From: Zoogloea sp.
GTDB taxonomy: Bacteria; Pseudomonadota; Gammaproteobacteria; Burkholderiales; Rhodocyclaceae
DNA: 64,000 bases
Assembly: GCA_016720685.1 (NCBI GenBank)
Contig: JADKKC010000007.1
Span: 1 to 64,000, forward strand
Direction of reading: 5' to 3'
Shown: positions 26,010-34,429 of the stretch, piece after piece
Numbering within the stretch: position 1 is the first letter of the stretch
Layout: each line of letters begins with the position of its first letter
Notes under the pieces: generated by a model
What the model saw: the letters and a program-made list of their open reading frames with translations, nothing else
Told to the model about the DNA's origin: nothing
The model's database searches: none
Made by a program: the position numbers and the translations under genes

Positions 26010-26562
26010 TTACATTCCTTGAGTTGAGTTGCTTTACCAGCTGAAATACTTCTGCGGCGTGGCCCCGCGGATTCACATCATGCATCACGTGCCGGAGCAC
26101 ACCGTCACGGGAAATGATGAAGGTCGAGCGGCGCACGCTGCGCTTCGTCACACCCTCCACCTGCCCCGACAGCCACACCCCGAACAGCTTGCACACATCG
26201 CCATCTTCGTCGGCGAGCAGCTCGACCGACAGGCCGTGCTGATCACGAAACTCGGCGTGAGTCAGGCAATCGTCCGGGCTTATGCCGGCCACAATGCATT
26301 TTTCCTTTGCGAAATCGGCATCGTGATCGGAAAAATCGATCGCCTGACGGGTGCAGGCGGGGGTGTTGTCACGGGGGTAGAAATACAGGACCACGTGGTG
26401 AGAACCCAGCACCGATGCCAGATCGAACATTTCCATGTCGGCATCGGGCAGGGAAAAGAGCGGGACGGACTGACCCTCGGAAAGGGCCAGCGCTTCGGCG
26501 GGGGATTCTAACCGAGCCGCTTTGAGAACTCTACCCGAAGCGTGTTGGGGGCTGACATGCAT
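25975..26562 (-). CDS. Peroxiredoxin (Bcp/PrxQ type)
   Basis: Reduces hydroperoxides using a reactive cysteine. The thioredoxin-fold core reads VPLFSLPDADMEMFDLASVL, VVLYFYPRDNTPACTRQAID with the peroxidatic cysteine in TPACT, then FAKEKCIVAGISPDDCLTHA and a VTKRSVRRSTFIISRDGVLR region. The usual PGCT is PACT here, a minor change. I chose ATG at 26562 because GGAGGAG lies just upstream; the frame is open further upstream but without a site. The end overlaps slyD. Confidence 0.88.
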   Translation of the reverse strand: MHVSPQHASGRVLKAARLESPAEALALSEGQSVPLFSLPDADMEMFDLASVLGSHHVVLYFYPRDNTPACTRQAIDFSDHDADFAKEKCIVAGISPDDCLTHAEFRDQHGLSVELLADEDGDVCKLFGVWLSGQVEGVTKRSVRRSTFIISRDGVLRHVMHDVNPRGHAAEVFQLVKQLNSRNVNGNHQKHGRHA

Positions 26563-26825
26563 GAAAAACTCCTCCGCGGGGTGTGGCTCCGAGCTACGAA
26601 ACCAGACTGATTGGGCTATCACTCGTACTACGTGTTGTTCTTTTTTTATTTGTGCGCTGCTGCCTGCTTTGCTGCACGCCCCTGCCAGTGCAAAAAAGGG
26701 GCGCGCCCTTGAAGAAATAGTCCACCGGAGACGGGCTCTCAAGTGTTTTGTCATCCCGACTTGACGTTTGTCACGACGCCCCGACTTCGCGCTGCGACAA
26801 TCAGCAGCTTGCCAGACTCGATTGA

Positions 26826-26841
26826 CTGTATATAATTACAC
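26826..26841. promoter_or_regulatory. LexA (SOS) box of the lexA operon
   Basis: CTGTATATAATTACAC, one mismatch from CTG-N10-CAG, 18 bp before the lexA start and overlapping a promoter-like AT-rich segment. It should mediate autoregulation of lexA-imuA-imuB. Confidence 0.75.
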
Positions 26842-26859
26842 AAGACTAAAGGAGTACTC

Positions 26860-27462
26860 ATGTCCGACCAGCTCACCGCCCGCCAGCAGGAAATCCTGCA
26901 ACTCATCCGCGACACCGTCGAACACGAAGGTCGTCCGCCCACCCGGGCCGAAATCTGTACTTTCTTCGGTTTTCGTTCCCCCAATGCAGCGGAAACCCAC
27001 CTGCGCGCCCTCGCCGCCAAGGGCGTCATCACCCTTGAAGAAGGCCGGGCACGGGGCATCCGCCTGATGGAAGCCCTCGGCCTGCCGCTCATCGGCCGGG
27101 TTGCCGCCGGCAGCCCCATTCTTGCCGCCGAACACATGCAGGGCCGCTACCAGGTCGATCCTGGCCTGTTTTCTCCGCGGGCCGATTACCTGCTCAAGGT
27201 TCGCGGCCAAAGCATGCGCGACGCCGGCATCCTCGATGGCGACCTGCTCGCAGTGCATCGCACCACCGAAGTCCGCGACGGCCAGATCGTCGTCGCCCGC
27301 GTCGAGGACGACGTCACCGTCAAGCGCCTGTCGCGCAAGGGCCCCATCGTCGAACTGCTGCCCGCCAACCCCGACTTCAAGCCCATCGTGGTGGACACCC
27401 GCAATTCACCACTGGAAATCGAAGGCCTCGCTGTTGGCCTGATCCGCAGCGAAAGTCTTTGA
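26860..27462 (+). CDS. lexA: LexA repressor
   Basis: Represses SOS genes and cleaves itself when RecA is activated. The 200-residue protein has the N-terminal winged HTH (LTARQQEILQLIRDTVEHEG, PTRAEICTFFGFRSPNAAET), the Ala-Gly cleavage site in GRVAAGSPI (residues 83-84), the catalytic serine in VRGQSMRDAGILDGD (Ser118) and the lysine in TVKRLSRKG (Lys155). GGAG lies seven bases before the ATG. It heads an operon with imuA and imuB. Confidence 0.97.
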   Translation: MSDQLTARQQEILQLIRDTVEHEGRPPTRAEICTFFGFRSPNAAETHLRALAAKGVITLEEGRARGIRLMEALGLPLIGRVAAGSPILAAEHMQGRYQVDPGLFSPRADYLLKVRGQSMRDAGILDGDLLAVHRTTEVRDGQIVVARVEDDVTVKRLSRKGPIVELLPANPDFKPIVVDTRNSPLEIEGLAVGLIRSESL

Positions 27463-27485
27463 GGCCTGTCGAAGAGCACTACCGG

Positions 27486-27521
27486 CTCAAGACTCAACTC
27501 AAGGCTCAACTCAAGACTCTA
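27486..27521. repeat. Three tandem 12-bp repeats between lexA and imuA
   Basis: CTCAAGACTCAA, CTCAAGGCTCAA and CTCAAGACTCTA follow each other directly at 27486-27497, 27498-27509 and 27510-27521 in the 97-bp gap between lexA and imuA. Function unknown. Confidence 0.8.
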
Positions 27522-27559
27522 ATTTCCACCGCCCCCATTCTGTCCAACCGGGTCATCCC

Positions 27560-28330
27560 ATGGCAGCCCTGGCCACCCTTGCATCCCATGCCCCTTCCAG
27601 CCTCGATCACCTGATCTGGCGGGGTGACCGGCTGGCGACGGCCACTGCCCCCGGTCTGCCCACCGGCCACGCGCTACTCGATGCAGCCCTGCCCGGCGGC
27701 GGCTGGCCGGTCGGCGCACTCACCGAACTGCTCGTTCCCCATGCCGGCGTGGGCGAACTCGGCCTGCTCCTGCCGGTATTGGCCCGGACTCCTGCCGGGC
27801 GCTGGGCCGTCTGCATCGCGCCCCCCGGCCAGCCCTACGCACCAGCCCTGGCCGCCGCCGGCGTACCCCTCGAACGACTGCTCATGGTCCAGGCCGAAAG
27901 CCCTGCCCACGCCCGCTGGGCAGCCCGCCAGGCATTGAACTCGCACAGTTGCGGGGTCATCCTGCTATGGCTTGCCGACGCCGACATGGGCGCCCTGCGC
28001 CGCCTGCAACTGGCCGCAGAAGAAAGCGCCACCACCCTGATCCTGATTCGCCCCGCCAGTGCAGCCTCCCAGCCCTCACCGGCCGTGCTGCGCGTAGCCC
28101 TGGCTTCGTGCAGCGGCGGGCTTGAGCTGCGCATCCTGAAACGCCGCGGGCCGCAACTTGCCGGCCCACTCGGCATCGACCTGCCCTGGCCGGGTGGTGC
28201 GCCACGCCCCGGTCGCGCGACACACCCGCCACGGCCGACCGCCGCTTCTCCCCAATCGTCCATCCATGCTCTGGTGCGCCCTCTACCTGCCCGACCTGGC
28301 CCTGCAAGTCTTCACGCGGGGGCGCAGTGA
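27560..28330 (+). CDS. imuA: Translesion synthesis-associated protein ImuA
   Basis: A RecA/SulA-like accessory protein of the ImuB-DnaE2 mutagenesis system; 256 residues. It begins MAALATLASHAPSSLDHLIW and has the typical GHALLDAALPGGGWPVGALT, ELLVPHAGVGELGLLLPVLA and WAVCIAPPGQPYAPALAAAG. The C-terminus is Pro/Arg-rich. The last 65 bp overlap the start of imuB, so the two are translationally linked. Confidence 0.88.
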   Translation: MAALATLASHAPSSLDHLIWRGDRLATATAPGLPTGHALLDAALPGGGWPVGALTELLVPHAGVGELGLLLPVLARTPAGRWAVCIAPPGQPYAPALAAAGVPLERLLMVQAESPAHARWAARQALNSHSCGVILLWLADADMGALRRLQLAAEESATTLILIRPASAASQPSPAVLRVALASCSGGLELRILKRRGPQLAGPLGIDLPWPGGAPRPGRATHPPRPTAASPQSSIHALVRPLPARPGPASLHAGAQ

Positions 28331-29747
28331 CAGCCCGCCACTGGCCGTCCTCGGCCCCCGGCCGCGCCAACGGGTGGTGGCGGTGGATGCGGCGGCAATG
28401 GCGCGCGGCGTGGCGGCAGGGCACAGCCGCGCCGGTGCTCTGGCTTTAGCGCCTGATCTCTGCCTGATCGAGCGGGATCTCCGCCAGGAGCTCGCCACCC
28501 TCACCGATATCGCCAGCTGGGCGGGTTGTTTTACCCCCTCCATCAGCCTCGATCCACCTGACACCCTGCTGCTCGAAATCGAGGCCAGCCTGCGCCTTTT
28601 TGGCGGGCTGGCGCCCCTCTGCGATGCCATCCGCGCCGGTCTCGACGAACTCGGCTTCACCGCGCAGCTGGCCGTCGCCCCCACGCCACTGGCAGCCCGC
28701 TGGCTGGCCCGCGGCGCCGCAGGCAGCTTGCTGCAAACCCCGGCCGGGCTGCCTGACGCCCTCGCCCCTTTGCCGCTCGGTCTCCTCGCTCACGAAAACA
28801 CGGTGGGCGCCGACAGCCTCGAGCTGCTCGCCGGCATCGGAGCCCGCTGCATGGCAGACGTCCGCCGCCTGCCGCGCAGCGGGCTGGCCCGGCGTCAGGC
28901 CGGGGCCGTCATCACGCTGCTCGACCGTGCCTATGGAGTGCTTCCCGACCCACGCCCCTGGTTCGTTCCGCCGGAGCACTACAGCAGCCGTCTTCCCCTG
29001 CCCGCGCCCAGCGACCAGACGGACATCCTGCTGTTCGGCCTGCGCCGCCTCCTCGCCGGACTTTCCGGCTGGCTGGATGCCCGCCAGGCCGGTCTTGAAC
29101 GCTTCACCCTGGTGCTGGAATTCGAGCGCCTCGGCAGCATCCACCGTGGCCATGAAGCGGAAAGCCGCATCGAGATCGTCCTCGGCGCCCTCTCCCAGGA
29201 CATGGCTCGCTTCCAGCTGCTGACCCGCGAGCACCTGAGCCGCAAGGCGCTACCCGCGCCGGTGGAAGCCCTGCGCCTCGAGGCCGACGCCCCCCGGCCG
29301 ATGGCGCCGCCGCGCACCGATTTCTTCGATGTCCAGGCCAGCGAAGACAACGATCCAGGCCTGCTCCTCGCCACCCTGCGCGCCCGCTTGGGCAACGCCG
29401 CCGTGCACTGCCTCGCCCCCCATCCGGATCACCGCCCCGAACACGCCTGGCGCCAGACCGATCCGCAAGCCTCCGCACTGCAGCCCGGCGCGGCGCTGCG
29501 CACTGCAGCCTTACCCAGCGCACCGCGCCCCCTGTGGCTTCTGCCCGAACCCCGCCCGATCGCCTGCCCCGCGCCGCAAAACATCCTCGCCGGCCCCGAG
29601 CGCATCGAATCCGGCTGGTGGGACGGCAACGACGGCGAGATCTGCCGCGACTACTTCGTCGCCAGACGCCAGGATCACAGCCTGGTATGGGTTTTTCGCG
29701 ACTCGAAAGCGCCCCACGGCTGGTTTCTGCACGGCTATTTTTCATGA
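28266..29747 (+). CDS. imuB: Y-family DNA polymerase-like protein ImuB
   Basis: The adaptor of the mutasome, a Y-family fold without polymerase activity that links DnaE2 to the sliding clamp. It starts MLWCALYLPDLALQVFTRGR, followed by VAVDAAAMARGVAAGHSRAG and FTPSISLDPPDTLLLEIEAS, and then the little-finger region. The N-terminal metal-binding acidic motif of active Y-family enzymes is replaced (LYLPDL), as is normal in ImuB. The C-terminus holds the family end RDYFVARRQDHSLVWVFRDS. Start at ATG 28266, inside imuA. Confidence 0.92.
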   Translation: MLWCALYLPDLALQVFTRGRSDSPPLAVLGPRPRQRVVAVDAAAMARGVAAGHSRAGALALAPDLCLIERDLRQELATLTDIASWAGCFTPSISLDPPDTLLLEIEASLRLFGGLAPLCDAIRAGLDELGFTAQLAVAPTPLAARWLARGAAGSLLQTPAGLPDALAPLPLGLLAHENTVGADSLELLAGIGARCMADVRRLPRSGLARRQAGAVITLLDRAYGVLPDPRPWFVPPEHYSSRLPLPAPSDQTDILLFGLRRLLAGLSGWLDARQAGLERFTLVLEFERLGSIHRGHEAESRIEIVLGALSQDMARFQLLTREHLSRKALPAPVEALRLEADAPRPMAPPRTDFFDVQASEDNDPGLLLATLRARLGNAAVHCLAPHPDHRPEHAWRQTDPQASALQPGAALRTAALPSAPRPLWLLPEPRPIACPAPQNILAGPERIESGWWDGNDGEICRDYFVARRQDHSLVWVFRDSKAPHGWFLHGYFS

Positions 29748-29772
29748 TGCCGCGCTACACTACGCCCCGCCC

Positions 29773-31143
29773 ATGAAGCCCCAGCCCCACGCCCAATCCC
29801 TCTCCCACCGCATCGTCGAACTCGCCTGGCCGGTACTCATCGCCCAGCTCTCGTCGATGACGCAAATGGTCAGCGACACGGTGCTCGCCGGCCGCTACGG
29901 CACGGAAGACCTGGCCGCGGTGGCCGTCGCCAGCGGCATCTACATTTCAATCGTGATGTTGATGGTCGGCATTCTGCAGGCAGTGGCACCCACCGTTGCC
30001 CACCACGTCGGCGCCGGCCGCACCAATGAAATCGGCCCGTCCGTGCAGCAGGGTTTCTGGCTGGCCCTGGCCCTCACCGTTCCCGCCGTGCTCTTCATGC
30101 GCCAGCCCGACTGGCTGATGCAGCTCAGCGACATGAGCCCCGCCGTCGAAAACCGTGCCCGCGACTACCTCACCACCGTCGCCTGGGGCCTGCCGGCGGT
30201 ACTGCTGTACCGCACCTTCTATGCCTTCACCAACGCCCTCGGGCGTACCCGCGTGCTGATGTTCATCAGCCTTGCGGCCACCGCGGTGCACATCCCCCTT
30301 TCGTGGGCCCTGATCAACGGCAAGCTCGGCTTCGCGCCTCTTGGCGGCACCGGCTGCGCGGTTTCCAGCGCGTGCATCGCCTGGCTGGCCTTTTTTGCCG
30401 CGCTGCTGCACGTAAGCCGAACACCGGCCTACGCGCCCTATCACCTGTTCTCCCGCTGGCAGCCTCCGCATTTCAAAACCCTTGCCGAATTGCTGCGCCT
30501 GGGTTTGCCGATGGGTTTTTCCAGCTTCGTCGAAATCACCGCCTTCACCCTCATCGCTCTGCTGGTGGCCCGGCTGGGCGCCGGCGTGGTGGCCGGACAC
30601 CGCATCGTCGGCAATCTTTCGGCGCTGATCTACATGCTGCCGCTGGCCCTGGCCATCGCCACGCTGGTGCTGGTCGGGCAGGCCGTGGGCGGGCGCGACG
30701 GCCTGGGCGCCCGGCGTGCGGCCAAGGTCGGCATCGTGCTCGCCACGGGTTTATCGACGCTGGTCAGCATCGTCATGTGGTTTGCCCGCGATCCGGTCAT
30801 GGCTGCCTACACTGCCGACCCGGCCGTGCGCGAGCTGGCCAGCTCGCTGGTGATCTACATCTGCCTGTACCAGTTCTTCGACGCCATCCAGACCGTTGCG
30901 GCCCACGCCCTGCGCGGCTACAAGATCACCGTCGGGCCGATGCTCATCCACACCCTGTGCTTCTGGGGCATCGGCCTTGGCGGCGGCTACAGGCTGGCCT
31001 TTTCCGGAATGGGCGCGCTGCTGCCGCCGCAGGGCGTGGCCGGCTTCTGGCAGGCTGCGGTGCTCAGCAACATGGCCGCCGCCGCGCTGTTCGGCGGCTA
31101 CCTGCACCTGGCCTCAAAAAAACACGCGGCCAGGCCCGCCTGA
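29773..31143 (+). CDS. MATE family efflux transporter
   Basis: A 456-residue inner-membrane protein with about 12 hydrophobic segments in two homologous halves. The N-terminal pattern IVELAWPVLIAQLSSMTQMV, DTVLAGRYGTEDLAAVAVAS and the second-half VEITAFTLIALLVARLGAGV are typical of MATE drug/sodium antiporters (NorM-like). It starts 25 bp after imuB and may be read through with it. The substrate cannot be told from sequence. A long upstream in-frame extension inside imuB is not real coding. Confidence 0.92.
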   Translation: MKPQPHAQSLSHRIVELAWPVLIAQLSSMTQMVSDTVLAGRYGTEDLAAVAVASGIYISIVMLMVGILQAVAPTVAHHVGAGRTNEIGPSVQQGFWLALALTVPAVLFMRQPDWLMQLSDMSPAVENRARDYLTTVAWGLPAVLLYRTFYAFTNALGRTRVLMFISLAATAVHIPLSWALINGKLGFAPLGGTGCAVSSACIAWLAFFAALLHVSRTPAYAPYHLFSRWQPPHFKTLAELLRLGLPMGFSSFVEITAFTLIALLVARLGAGVVAGHRIVGNLSALIYMLPLALAIATLVLVGQAVGGRDGLGARRAAKVGIVLATGLSTLVSIVMWFARDPVMAAYTADPAVRELASSLVIYICLYQFFDAIQTVAAHALRGYKITVGPMLIHTLCFWGIGLGGGYRLAFSGMGALLPPQGVAGFWQAAVLSNMAAAALFGGYLHLASKKHAARPA

Positions 31144-31171
31144 CCAGCACAGCCCGCTCAAGGCACACGCA

Positions 31172-32953
31172 TCAGCCCTTCAGCCAGCCCTCGCGCAAGG
31201 CCAGTGCAGGCGCCGGGGCGTCCTCGGTGAAGCTCAGTCTGGCGGTGTCTTTTGGCGCGGCCTTGAGCTCCACGTCAAAGCGCATCAACTCGTCGCGGCG
31301 GAAGACGTGAATTTCCACGCTGTCGCCGGCAATGCGGCGGGCCAGCAGTTTGTCGAAATTGCCGGCGCCAAGCTTCAGCCCGTCCAGCGCCACCAGCACA
31401 TCGCCCGCCGACAGCCCGGCCGCCTGGGCCGGGCCGCCGTCGTAAACGTTGGCCAGCTTCAGCACGTCGCCGTCGGCACTGGTGCGCACGCCCATTCCCG
31501 GCGCCTCGCCGGAGGCCTCCCACACCAGGGCCATGCCGGCGCGTGCAAGCCCGCTTTCCAGCGGCAATTCGGCGGTTCCCTCGACAAGCTCGCGCAGCCA
31601 GCGGCCCACCTCCGCGCCGCCGATTTCGCTCGCCAGTTGAAAGATGCCGTCCTCCGCCACGCCAGCGCCACTGAGCCCGTGACGCTGCCACAGGGCGCGC
31701 ATCAGATCGTCGAGGCTGGTGGCGCCCTTGCTCCCGGCCCGCAGGCGCAGGTCGAGCAGCAGCGCCACCAGCGCGCCCTTGGTGTAATAGCTGACGATGG
31801 CGTTGGGGCTGTTCTCGTCCTGGCGGTAATACTTGGTCCACGCCTCGAAGGATGATTCGGCCACGCTCTGCTTGTGGCGGCCGCTGCCCTTGTGAACCTG
31901 GCTGATGGTCTTGCCCAGCAGCGCCAGGTAATCCTTCTCGGTGATCCGGCCGGTGCGCAGCAGCATCAGGTCATCGTAATAGGACGTAAAGCCCTCGAAG
32001 GCCCACAGCAGCCGGGTGTAGTTTTCCTGCGTCAGGTCGTAGGGCACGAAGGCTGCGGGCTTGATGCGCTTGACGTTCCATGTATGGAAATACTCGTGGC
32101 TGCACAGGCCGAGAAACTGGCGATAGCCCTCCGACTGCGCCTCCATGCCGGCCCAGGGCAGGTCGGCGCGGCTGCACAACAACGCGGTGGACGCCCGGTG
32201 CTCCAGGCCACCGTAGCCATCGCCCACCGCCATCACCAGAAACACGTAGCGATCCATCGGCGCCGGCTCGCCAAACAGGCGAATCTGCGCTTCGCAGACC
32301 GGCTTGAGGTCGTCCACCAGACGCGTCATGTCGCAATCGTGGCGACCGGTGATCGCCACCGCGTGGGGCACGCCGCAGGCATCGAACTCGGCCAGCGCAA
32401 AGTTGCCCATCTCAACCGGATGATCGATCAGCGCGTCGTAGTTTTGCGCCTGGTACAGCCCGAAACCATAGCGCTCCGCGGCGCCCTTCTCCCCCAGCGC
32501 CTCCGGCAGGCTCGTCGCCACGCGCCAGCCCGCGTCCTCCAGGCCTTCTGGCGGGCGGATGTCCACCCGCTGCGGCGCGTTTTCGTGGCCGTGGGCACAC
32601 AGGAAAACGCTGGTTCCATTGAAGAAGCCGTGGGTCGGATCCAGGTGGGCGGTGCGCACCGACAAATCCCACGCGTACACCGTGTAGGTCAGGGTGAGCG
32701 GGCCTTCGATACCCGCCGGCAACTGCCAGCTGTGCTTGTCGCGCTTGGTCACCGGCACGGCCTTGCCACCGGCCCGGGCCGACAGGCTGACGATGTTCTT
32801 CGCAAACTCGCGAATCATGTAGCTGCCGGGAATCCACGCCGGCAGGCTGAACACCTGCCCGGCCGGATCCGGCCGGATCAAGCTCAGCGTCACTTCGAAA
32901 AGATGGGCGGCCGGCTGGGTGGCCTGGATGGTGTAGCGGACGGGAGCGGTCAT
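31172..32953 (-). CDS. M61 family glycyl aminopeptidase with PDZ domain
   Basis: A 593-residue metallopeptidase of family M61. The zinc motif HEYFHTWNVKRIKP lies near residue 283, with the further glutamate in LWAFEGFTSYYDDLMLLRTG. The N-terminal beta domain starts VRYTIQATQPAAHLFEVTLS and includes LPAWIPGSYMIREFAKNI; the C-terminal PDZ domain reads VYDGGPAQAAGLSAGDVLVA. No signal peptide is seen. Members cleave N-terminal glycine or alanine. Convergent with the MATE gene. Confidence 0.9.
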   Translation of the reverse strand: MTAPVRYTIQATQPAAHLFEVTLSLIRPDPAGQVFSLPAWIPGSYMIREFAKNIVSLSARAGGKAVPVTKRDKHSWQLPAGIEGPLTLTYTVYAWDLSVRTAHLDPTHGFFNGTSVFLCAHGHENAPQRVDIRPPEGLEDAGWRVATSLPEALGEKGAAERYGFGLYQAQNYDALIDHPVEMGNFALAEFDACGVPHAVAITGRHDCDMTRLVDDLKPVCEAQIRLFGEPAPMDRYVFLVMAVGDGYGGLEHRASTALLCSRADLPWAGMEAQSEGYRQFLGLCSHEYFHTWNVKRIKPAAFVPYDLTQENYTRLLWAFEGFTSYYDDLMLLRTGRITEKDYLALLGKTISQVHKGSGRHKQSVAESSFEAWTKYYRQDENSPNAIVSYYTKGALVALLLDLRLRAGSKGATSLDDLMRALWQRHGLSGAGVAEDGIFQLASEIGGAEVGRWLRELVEGTAELPLESGLARAGMALVWEASGEAPGMGVRTSADGDVLKLANVYDGGPAQAAGLSAGDVLVALDGLKLGAGNFDKLLARRIAGDSVEIHVFRRDELMRFDVELKAAPKDTARLSFTEDAPAPALALREGWLKG

Positions 32954-33014
32954 CAGGGCGGCGCGGGCAAATTGAAGAAGGCGCCGATTTTACTGCGCCG
33001 CCCAAAACACGGCC

Positions 33015-33390
33015 TGCCTCATTTTTAGGCAACAATAAAAAAGCCTTATGGCTTAGGGCCTTGTCGGCCAATCTCACAGTTTTTCCACACCTTTGCCCAC
33101 CTGCGATGGGGAAAACTCGGACATTTCAACAGCTCAAAAAACCTGCACCATTTTGAGGCATCAATATTAATCTCTTTAATTTCATAAGCCTGAGAGCTTT
33201 CCACACAGCTTATCCACAGCTTATCCCCGGTTTTGTGTGCATAGACAAAAACTATTCAAAACCTCAAAACAACAACGTTGCTCTATTTTTAGGCAGCCGG
33301 AAAAAACCCTTTTGTTTCCGCGGCATGACAGTGCCCCTCACAGTTTATCCACAGCCTTGCCCACCCTGAATGTGGGTTATCCAGGGCCTG
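33015..33390. promoter_or_regulatory. Gene-free AT-rich region with clustered DnaA boxes
   Basis: Two perfect DnaA boxes TTATCCACA (33210-33218, 33345-33353) and near matches TTTTCCACA (33081), TTATCCCCG (33221) and TTATCCAGG (33377) lie in 300 bp. Two near-identical 27-bp blocks, CTCACAGTTTTTCCACACCT... at 33073 and CTCACAGTTTATCCACAGCC... at 33338, both ending TTGCCCACC, flank an AT-rich core (AATATTAATCTCTTTAATTT at 33163-33182). TTTTTAGGCA occurs at 33023 and 33287, and a variant TTTTGAGGCA at 33151. No gene is visible. It could be a replication origin or a DnaA-binding regulatory locus; dnaA itself is not nearby. Confidence 0.55.
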
Positions 33391-33394
33391 TGAA

Positions 33395-34321
33395 TCATGG
33401 AATGAAAGGCAGTTCTATCAGGTCGCTGCGCGCCACGCCGGCGGTCATCTTGCGGCACAGGGCGACGAACTCGCGCATGCCGGCCGTCACGTACTTGCGT
33501 CGGTGGGTCACAAACTGAAACTGGCGCCGCAGATCCAGATCCGGCGTGTGCACCTCGGCCAGGCTGCCCCGCCGAAAAGCCTCGCGCAGGGCAAGCCGCG
33601 AGATGCAGCCAATGCCAAGGCCGCTCTCCACCGCGCGCTTGATCGCCTCGGTGTGCTCCAGCTCGAGGCGTACCTTGAGATTGCCAGTGAAGTGGCGCAG
33701 GGCCTGATCGAAGGTTTCCCGCGTGCCTGAGCCCTGCTCGCGCAGGATCCAGTCCTGGCCGGCCAGCTCAAGCATGCTCACCGGCCTGCCGTGGGCCAGC
33801 GGGTGAGCCGGCGCGCAAAACACCACCAGTTCGTCCTCGACCCACGGCTCGACGACCAGGTCCGGGTGACGGCAACTGCCTTCGATCAGCCCCAGGTCCA
33901 GCTCGTAATGAGTGAGCTGCTGGACGATGGTGGCGGAATTGTGAACCGAAAGCCTCACTTGCGCGCTCGGATGAAGGCGCAGGAAATCGGCCGCAATCAG
34001 GGTGGCCAGATAGTTGCCCACGGTAAGGGTGGCGCCGATTTTCAGCGGGCCGAAGTCGGTCTTTCTGGCCAGCAGGGTCTCGATTTCACTGGCGTGCTCG
34101 ATCAACTGCACCGCGTGGGGCTGCAAGACCTGCCCTAGTTCATTCAGGCGCAACGTCTTGCCGATGCGGTCGAAAAGCTGGGTGTCGAACTGGCGTTCGA
34201 GTTCGCCCAACGCCGTGCTGGTGGCCGACTGCGACAGGGCCAGCTCATCGGCGGCCCGCGAAACGCTCTCATGACGGGCCACGGCCACAAAGATTTCAAG
34301 CTGACGAAGGGTGTATTTCAT
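33395..34321 (-). CDS. LysR-family regulator (FinR-like)
   Basis: A 308-residue LysR-type regulator. HTH: MKYTLRQLEIFVAVARHESV, SRAADELALSQSATSTALGE, LERQFDTQLFDRIGKTLRLN; the effector domain follows (GPLKIGATLTVGNYLATLIA, WILREQGSGTRETFDQAL). It is divergent from a ferredoxin-NADP reductase gene, the arrangement of finR-fprA in pseudomonads, where FinR activates fpr under oxidative or sulfite stress. The same role is likely here by context. Confidence 0.88.
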   Translation of the reverse strand: MKYTLRQLEIFVAVARHESVSRAADELALSQSATSTALGELERQFDTQLFDRIGKTLRLNELGQVLQPHAVQLIEHASEIETLLARKTDFGPLKIGATLTVGNYLATLIAADFLRLHPSAQVRLSVHNSATIVQQLTHYELDLGLIEGSCRHPDLVVEPWVEDELVVFCAPAHPLAHGRPVSMLELAGQDWILREQGSGTRETFDQALRHFTGNLKVRLELEHTEAIKRAVESGLGIGCISRLALREAFRRGSLAEVHTPDLDLRRQFQFVTHRRKYVTAGMREFVALCRKMTAGVARSDLIELPFIP

Positions 34322-34346
34322 AGGTGCGTATATCTAAAAAACAGAA

Positions 34347-34360
34347 TATTGATATCAATA
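34347..34360. promoter_or_regulatory. Palindromic LysR-type operator between finR-like and fpr genes
   Basis: TATTGATATCAATA is a perfect 14-bp palindrome in the 108-bp divergent gap, 26 bp from the regulator start and 70 bp upstream of fpr. It fits the T-N11-A pattern of LysR sites. Confidence 0.6.
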
Positions 34361-34429
34361 CAATCCATTTTACAGATTTACTCTGCTCGCTAGAATTGCT
34401 GCAACACAACAAACGATACAGGCGCAGCC

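Noticed and set aside
27486..27521. Short tandem repeat as a CRISPR array
   Set aside because: Units are 12 bp and contiguous without spacers.
33395..34138. Plus-strand open frames over the LysR gene
   Set aside because: LysR on the minus strand has full family features; these are shadows.
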